A stretch of DNA of 46,409 nt from contig NZ_DS996848.1 of assembly GCF_000156655.1 (NCBI RefSeq), positions 23,409-69,817 of the forward strand, given 5' to 3'. Positions 43,063 through 46,409 of this stretch are shown in pieces. This stretch comes from Holdemanella biformis DSM 3989. GTDB lineage: Bacteria; Bacillota_I; Bacilli_A; Erysipelotrichales; Erysipelotrichaceae. The notes beneath the pieces are model-generated. The model was not told where the DNA came from, did not search any database, and worked only from the letters and a program-made list of their open reading frames with translations. The position numbers and the translations under genes were made by a program. The stretch's first letter is position 1. The number at the start of each line of letters is the position of its first letter.

Positions 43063-43435
43063 AGGTATTCATCATGTCGCATTTAAATGTGAGACACAAG
43101 AACAATATGATGAAATGATTTATTTTTATCACGAATTACTTGGATTTCCTATTTTAAGAAAGTGGGATTCAGGAATTCATTTGGATTGTTTTAATAGTTG
43201 TATTGAAATCTTTTTGGATGGCACAAAATCCGTCGGTGAAGGATGTATTCGTCATTTTGCGTTTGCGACAGATCATGTGGATGAAATTGTTGAAAGAGTT
43301 CATAATGCTGGCTATAAAGTGAGTGTTGAACCTATAGATGTAGTTATGAAAACAGATCCTGTATTTCCTATTCGAGTAGCTTTTATTGAAGGTCCGCTTC
43401 ATGAATCTATCGAATTGTTCTGGGAAAAGGCATAA
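43055..43435 (+). CDS. VOC-superfamily (glyoxalase-like) protein
   Basis: A 126-residue protein with the paired beta-alpha-beta-beta-beta modules of the VOC fold: GIHHVAFKCE, FYHELLGFPILRKWDSG, IEIFLDG, and a second module RHFAFATDHVDEIVERV with ESIELFW. Putative metal ligands are His5 or His6, Glu residues in the strands. Substrate unknown: glyoxalase, dioxygenase or drug-binding activities all occur in this superfamily. It is translated with rnr by an 8-bp overlap, with no clear link in function. Confidence 0.85.
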   Translation: MIKGIHHVAFKCETQEQYDEMIYFYHELLGFPILRKWDSGIHLDCFNSCIEIFLDGTKSVGEGCIRHFAFATDHVDEIVERVHNAGYKVSVEPIDVVMKTDPVFPIRVAFIEGPLHESIELFWEKA

Positions 43436-43468
43436 TCGGTAGGTTTTCTGTCCAAGTTGGTACTTGAT

Positions 43469-43496
43469 TTGCACAAAATAATTTCTTTGTTAGAAT
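43469..43496 (+). promoter_or_regulatory. Candidate promoter of the ankyrin/EF-G-like locus
   Basis: TTGCAC, 16-bp spacer, TAGAAT. Predicted start near 43503, so the transcript would have about 24 bases before the leader ORF. The -35 matches consensus poorly. Confidence 0.5.
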
Positions 43497-43526
43497 GAAA
43501 TCAGGTTAGACAAAGGAGTGATTGAG

Positions 43527-43598
43527 ATGAATCAAGTTCAAGGTGTAAAATTAAATAAAATTTCAATCTTTTCTTTGTACATATGTAAACTGGGGTGA
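43527..43598 (+). CDS. Leader peptide, 23 aa, ending inside a terminator stem
   Basis: ATG at 43527 with AAAGGAG eight bases before it. The peptide begins MNQVQGVKLNK and continues ISIFSLYICKLG. The part IFSLYIC resembles, over seven residues, the stalling segment IFSIFVI of the ermC macrolide leader, which may be chance. The last three codons and stop (AAA CTG GGG TGA) are exactly the 5' arm of the following terminator. The design suits ribosome-controlled attenuation of the downstream genes. Confidence 0.55.
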   Translation: MNQVQGVKLNKISIFSLYICKLG

Positions 43599-43616
43599 AC
43601 TATCATTCCAGTTTTT
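43587..43616 (+). terminator. Attenuator terminator before ankyrin gene
   Basis: AAACTGGGGTGA pairs with TCATTCCAGTTT (12 bp, two G-U pairs) around ACTA, followed by TTTTT. A ribosome on the last leader codons would prevent the stem. No promoter is apparent between the hairpin and the ankyrin gene 43 bases on. Confidence 0.8.
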
Positions 43617-43658
43617 CTGTGATTTCATGAACAATAAAGGATGAGGAGGATGATTGAA

Positions 43659-44330
43659 ATGGATCAGAATTTTAATAAGGTATTTTGGGATGCATGCGCA
43701 AATGGTGATTTCCCAATGGTTTGTTCTCAAATCAAAGCAGGGGCAGATGTAAATTATCAGAATGGTGATGGACGTACAGCTTTGATGCGTGCAAGTAAAC
43801 GTGATCGAAAAGATGTTGTACAGGTTTTACTTGATAATGGGGCAGATGTGAATATTACAGATAATAAAGGGAAAACAGCTTTGATGACAGCTGCAAAAAA
43901 AGGCAATAAAACAATCTTAAAGGCTTTGATTGATGCAGGGGCAGATGTAAATGCCAAAGATGATAGAGGTCGTACAGCTTTAATGCGTGCTTGTTTATTA
44001 GGACAAGATCGTTGTGTTGAAGTGTTATTAGATGCTGGGGCAAGAATCAATGATCAAGATGAAGTAGGTCGTAGTGCTTTAATGGAAGCTTGTATCGCAT
44101 TTAAACGTGACACAATTCACTTATTGCTTGAAAGAAACGCCGATGTGAATTTATTTGATAATAATGGTGTAACTGCATTGATGCGTGCTGCTTATGGTGG
44201 ATATCCAAGTTTAGTTGAAAAATTATTGGCGTATGGAGCTGATAAAGATATGACAGATAAACAAGGTCGTGTTGCATTGGATTATGTTCGTGAACATTGT
44301 AGAGCTCAATTAGAGCCTATCTTAAGATGA
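43659..44330 (+). CDS. Ankyrin-repeat protein
   Basis: A 223-residue protein built of about six ankyrin repeats, each with G-x-TALM-x-A and a hairpin such as LLDNGADVN, ALIDAGADVN or LLERNADVN. No signal peptide or membrane helix, so it should be a cytoplasmic protein-binding scaffold. ATG 43659 with GAGGAGG nine bases before. The EF-G-like gene follows after 10 bases, pointing to an operon; a role as its partner is an inference. Confidence 0.92.
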   Translation: MDQNFNKVFWDACANGDFPMVCSQIKAGADVNYQNGDGRTALMRASKRDRKDVVQVLLDNGADVNITDNKGKTALMTAAKKGNKTILKALIDAGADVNAKDDRGRTALMRACLLGQDRCVEVLLDAGARINDQDEVGRSALMEACIAFKRDTIHLLLERNADVNLFDNNGVTALMRAAYGGYPSLVEKLLAYGADKDMTDKQGRVALDYVREHCRAQLEPILR

Positions 44331-44340
44331 GGTTAAGCGT

Positions 44341-46409
44341 ATGAGAGATTATCAAAGTTTTGAAGTACGTAACGTAAGCGTAATCGGACATAGTGGAGCA
44401 GGAAAAACAAGTGTATTAGAAGCTATGTTGTATTATACAAAGGCAACAGATCGTTTTGGAAAAACAACAGAAGGAAGTTCAATGATTGATTTTGACACTG
44501 AAGAAATTCGTCGTGGCCTATCTGTTTATACAACTATTGTTCCAATTGAATGGGAAGATAGTAAGATTAATTTTATTGATACACCAGGTTATTTAGACTT
44601 CGTTGGTGAAAAACAAGGTGGTTTTTCAGTTGGTGATTCAAGTTTAATTGTAGTCAATGCCAAAGATCCTTTACAATCAGGAACAAAACTTGCGTATAAA
44701 CAAGCCGTTGCTGAAAAGAAACCTACTATTTTCTTTATTAATAAATTAGATGAAGAACACACAAGCTTTGATGCTAGTTATCAAGCGTTGCGTGAAGAAT
44801 TTGGTAAAAGTGTTATTCCGTTTGAAGTTCCTATCGTTGAAGATGGAAAAATCGTTGGATCTGTAAATATCATTAAAAATAAAGCTTGGTATTACAGTCC
44901 AGAATTAGCGGATAAACCATGTCCAGTTCCAGAATCTATGCAAGAAGAAGTGGCTCTATATAAAGATCAGATTGCAGAAGCTGTAGCTATGGGGGATGAT
45001 GAATTAATGGAAAAATTCTTCTCTGGTGAAGAATTTAGTGATGCAGAATTAAAACGTGGTGTTCGAATTGGTGTGCGTAATGGAGAAATTTGTCCAGTAT
45101 ATTCTGGTAGTGCAGTTAATTCAATTGGTATTCAACGTTTGATGGATTTAATCGTTAGTTATTTCCCAACATATTCAGAAAGAGGTATGTATACAGCTAC
45201 AACTCCAAATGGTGTTAAAGTGGAATTGTTGACAAGTGAAACGGAAGTTTTAACAGCGCAAGTATTTAAAACAATCGTAGACCCATTTGTTGGAAGAATT
45301 AGCTATGTCAAAGTATTGAGTGGTGTGCTTGCAGCTGATAGTACAGTAGTGAATGCCAATAATGGTAAACCAGAAAAGATCAGTCAAATCTATATTGTTA
45401 AGGGTAAACATCAGACAGCGGCTGGTAAATTATTTACAGGTGATATTGGAGCTTTAGTTAAGTTACAAAACACAAAGACAAATGACACTTTGTGCGATAA
45501 AGGTAAATTGTTGATGGCTGATCCAATCACATTCGATACGCCAATGTATGGTCAGGCTGTTTTACCTAAGACTAAAAATGATGAGGATCGTTTATCAAAT
45601 GGTCTTGCTCGTTTACAAGAAGAAGATCCAACATTTAAAGTTGTGAATAATCCGGAAACAAAAGAAACAGTGATTTATGGTATTGGTGATCAGCATTTAG
45701 ACGTGATTGTGAATAAATTAAATTCTAAATTTAAAGCTGAAGTTGTCTTAAGTAATCCAAAGGTTACTTATCGTGAAACCATCACAAAGACAGCTATTGG
45801 TGAAGGTCGTCATAAAAAACAATCGGGTGGACATGGACAATTTGGACATGTATTTGTAGAATTTAGTCCTAATCCTGATGAAGAAGAAATGGTATTTGCA
45901 GAAAAGGTATTTGGTGGAGCTGTTCCTAAACAATATTTTCCAGCTGTTGAAACGGGTCTTCGTGAATGTTGCCAAAAGGGTCCTTTAGCAGGATATAAGA
46001 TGGTAAATGTAAAAACTACATTGTTAGATGGTAAATATCATGATGTTGACTCAAGTGAAATGGCATTTAAGATGGCTGCTCACTTAGCTTATAAAGATGC
46101 GATGACAAAAGTTCGTCCAATCTTATTAGAACCAATCATGAATGTCAAGATTCGTGTTCCAGATGAATTTACAGGTGCTGTCATTGGTGATTTGAACAAG
46201 CGTAGAGGTTCAATCATGGGTATGACTCCAGTGGATTCAGATCAAGAAATTGATGCACAAGTTCCTATGGCAAACATGTCTAGATATTGTGTTGAACTTA
46301 GAAGTATGACAACTGGTTTAGGAACATATACAATGGAAATGGACCGTTATGATCCAGTACCAGAACCTTATGCTTCAAGAGTGATTGAAGAGAGCAAGAA
46401 AGAAAAAGA
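44341..46409 (+). CDS. EF-G-like translational GTPase (FusA2-type), 3' end beyond window
   Basis: Starts MRDYQSFEVRNVSVIGHSGAGKTS. The reading frame stays open for 689 codons up to the window edge. G1 is GHSGAGKTS, where canonical EF-G has the GHIDAGKTT form; G3 is DTPGYLDF, G4 NKLD, and the switch I region reads EEIRRGLSVYTT. Domain II (VFKTIVDPFVGRISYVKVLSG), domain III, domain IV (YRETITKTAIGEGRHKKQSGGHGQFGHV) and domain V (LLEPIMNVKIRVPDEFTGAVIGDLNKRRG) are all present. This fits the EF-G-like branch found beside the true fusA in many Gram-positives, function unknown. The true fusA should be elsewhere (in the str operon). Confidence 0.92.
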   Translation, partial: MRDYQSFEVRNVSVIGHSGAGKTSVLEAMLYYTKATDRFGKTTEGSSMIDFDTEEIRRGLSVYTTIVPIEWEDSKINFIDTPGYLDFVGEKQGGFSVGDSSLIVVNAKDPLQSGTKLAYKQAVAEKKPTIFFINKLDEEHTSFDASYQALREEFGKSVIPFEVPIVEDGKIVGSVNIIKNKAWYYSPELADKPCPVPESMQEEVALYKDQIAEAVAMGDDELMEKFFSGEEFSDAELKRGVRIGVRNGEICPVYSGSAVNSIGIQRLMDLIVSYFPTYSERGMYTATTPNGVKVELLTSETEVLTAQVFKTIVDPFVGRISYVKVLSGVLAADSTVVNANNGKPEKISQIYIVKGKHQTAAGKLFTGDIGALVKLQNTKTNDTLCDKGKLLMADPITFDTPMYGQAVLPKTKNDEDRLSNGLARLQEEDPTFKVVNNPETKETVIYGIGDQHLDVIVNKLNSKFKAEVVLSNPKVTYRETITKTAIGEGRHKKQSGGHGQFGHVFVEFSPNPDEEEMVFAEKVFGGAVPKQYFPAVETGLRECCQKGPLAGYKMVNVKTTLLDGKYHDVDSSEMAFKMAAHLAYKDAMTKVRPILLEPIMNVKIRVPDEFTGAVIGDLNKRRGSIMGMTPVDSDQEIDAQVPMANMSRYCVELRSMTTGLGTYTMEMDRYDPVPEPYASRVIEESKKEK

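Noticed and set aside
44341-46409. Tet(M)-type ribosomal protection protein or canonical EF-G
   Set aside because: The leader ORF suggested a resistance gene, but the G1 motif GHSGAGKT and the overall pattern fit the FusA2-like EF-G branch, and neither tetracycline-resistance nor str-operon neighbours are present.
1-46409. CRISPR arrays and tRNA or rRNA genes
   Set aside because: No regularly spaced direct repeats were seen, and no cloverleaf-like or rRNA sequence was recognised by eye. A tRNA or CRISPR search program would settle it.

Overview
The window is low-GC Gram-positive (Bacillota) chromosome. Gene content and gene order point to an anaerobic gut-type Firmicute, most like Erysipelotrichia. 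Shine-Dalgarno sequences are strong, rho-independent terminators are everywhere, TGA is used as stop and Trp is TGG (so not a mycoplasma). The runs tig-lon-engB and cysS-mrnC-rlmB-sigH-rpmG-secE-nusG match Bacillus-type synteny with some genes missing. A monomeric [FeFe] hydrogenase and a superoxide reductase fit a strict anaerobe. The assignment is an inference from content; no 16S gene is present.

Layout. 1-7.2 kb is accessory DNA: an unrecognised protein, a LytTR two-component system whose kinase seems to lack a working ATP-binding site, a decayed stretch with short repeats and an oriT-like hairpin, a small membrane protein, then a 978-residue TOTE-type primase/helicase/PLD protein preceded by a 14-codon leader ORF and a terminator hairpin. 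7.2-9.4 kb has a leaderless InlB-repeat protein and a MATE exporter. 9.5-14.5 kb is the protein-quality core (DUF3196-like, trigger factor, Lon, EngB). 14.5-16.2 kb holds a RelBE-type toxin-antitoxin pair and a broken YitT gene. 16.2-19.7 kb (minus strand) is NAD synthetase and hydrogenase. 19.8-25.5 kb holds a HAD phosphatase, two RluA-family pseudouridine synthases, a cation/proton antiporter, a minimal prepilin peptidase, superoxide reductase and a CLC channel. 25.6-31.8 kb is carbohydrate metabolism: glgC-glgD-glgA with a DUF523/TudS-like gene, then HPr and phosphoglucomutase. 31.9-33.6 kb is an Lrp regulator with an aminotransferase. 33.7-35.8 kb is gap plus two unknown genes. 35.8-43.4 kb is the cysS to rnr information-processing block. 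43.5-46.4 kb is a leader ORF plus terminator, an ankyrin-repeat protein and an EF-G-like GTPase cut by the window end.

How it fits together. GlgC and GlgD make and modulate ADP-glucose, GlgA polymerises it, and PgcA interconverts glucose-1-P and glucose-6-P, so storage is coupled to glycolysis (gap) and PTS control (HPr). Hydrogenase and superoxide reductase serve anaerobic redox disposal and oxygen defence. Tig, Lon, EngB, MrnC, RlmB, RNase R and the Rlu enzymes form ribosome and protein quality-control clusters.

The most interesting signals are two loci where a short ORF with a good ribosome-binding site runs directly into a terminator hairpin, followed by a gene without an obvious promoter of its own. 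One precedes the TOTE helicase. The other precedes the ankyrin/EF-G-like pair, where the 5' arm of the hairpin is the last three codons plus stop of the leader. Both look like translation-sensed attenuation of conflict or translation-related factors. Other notable points are the kinase with a missing N-box, the superoxide reductase that lost all cysteines of its N-terminal iron site, the rlmB gene broken at an A8 run, and a CLC gene whose predicted transcription start falls on its start codon.
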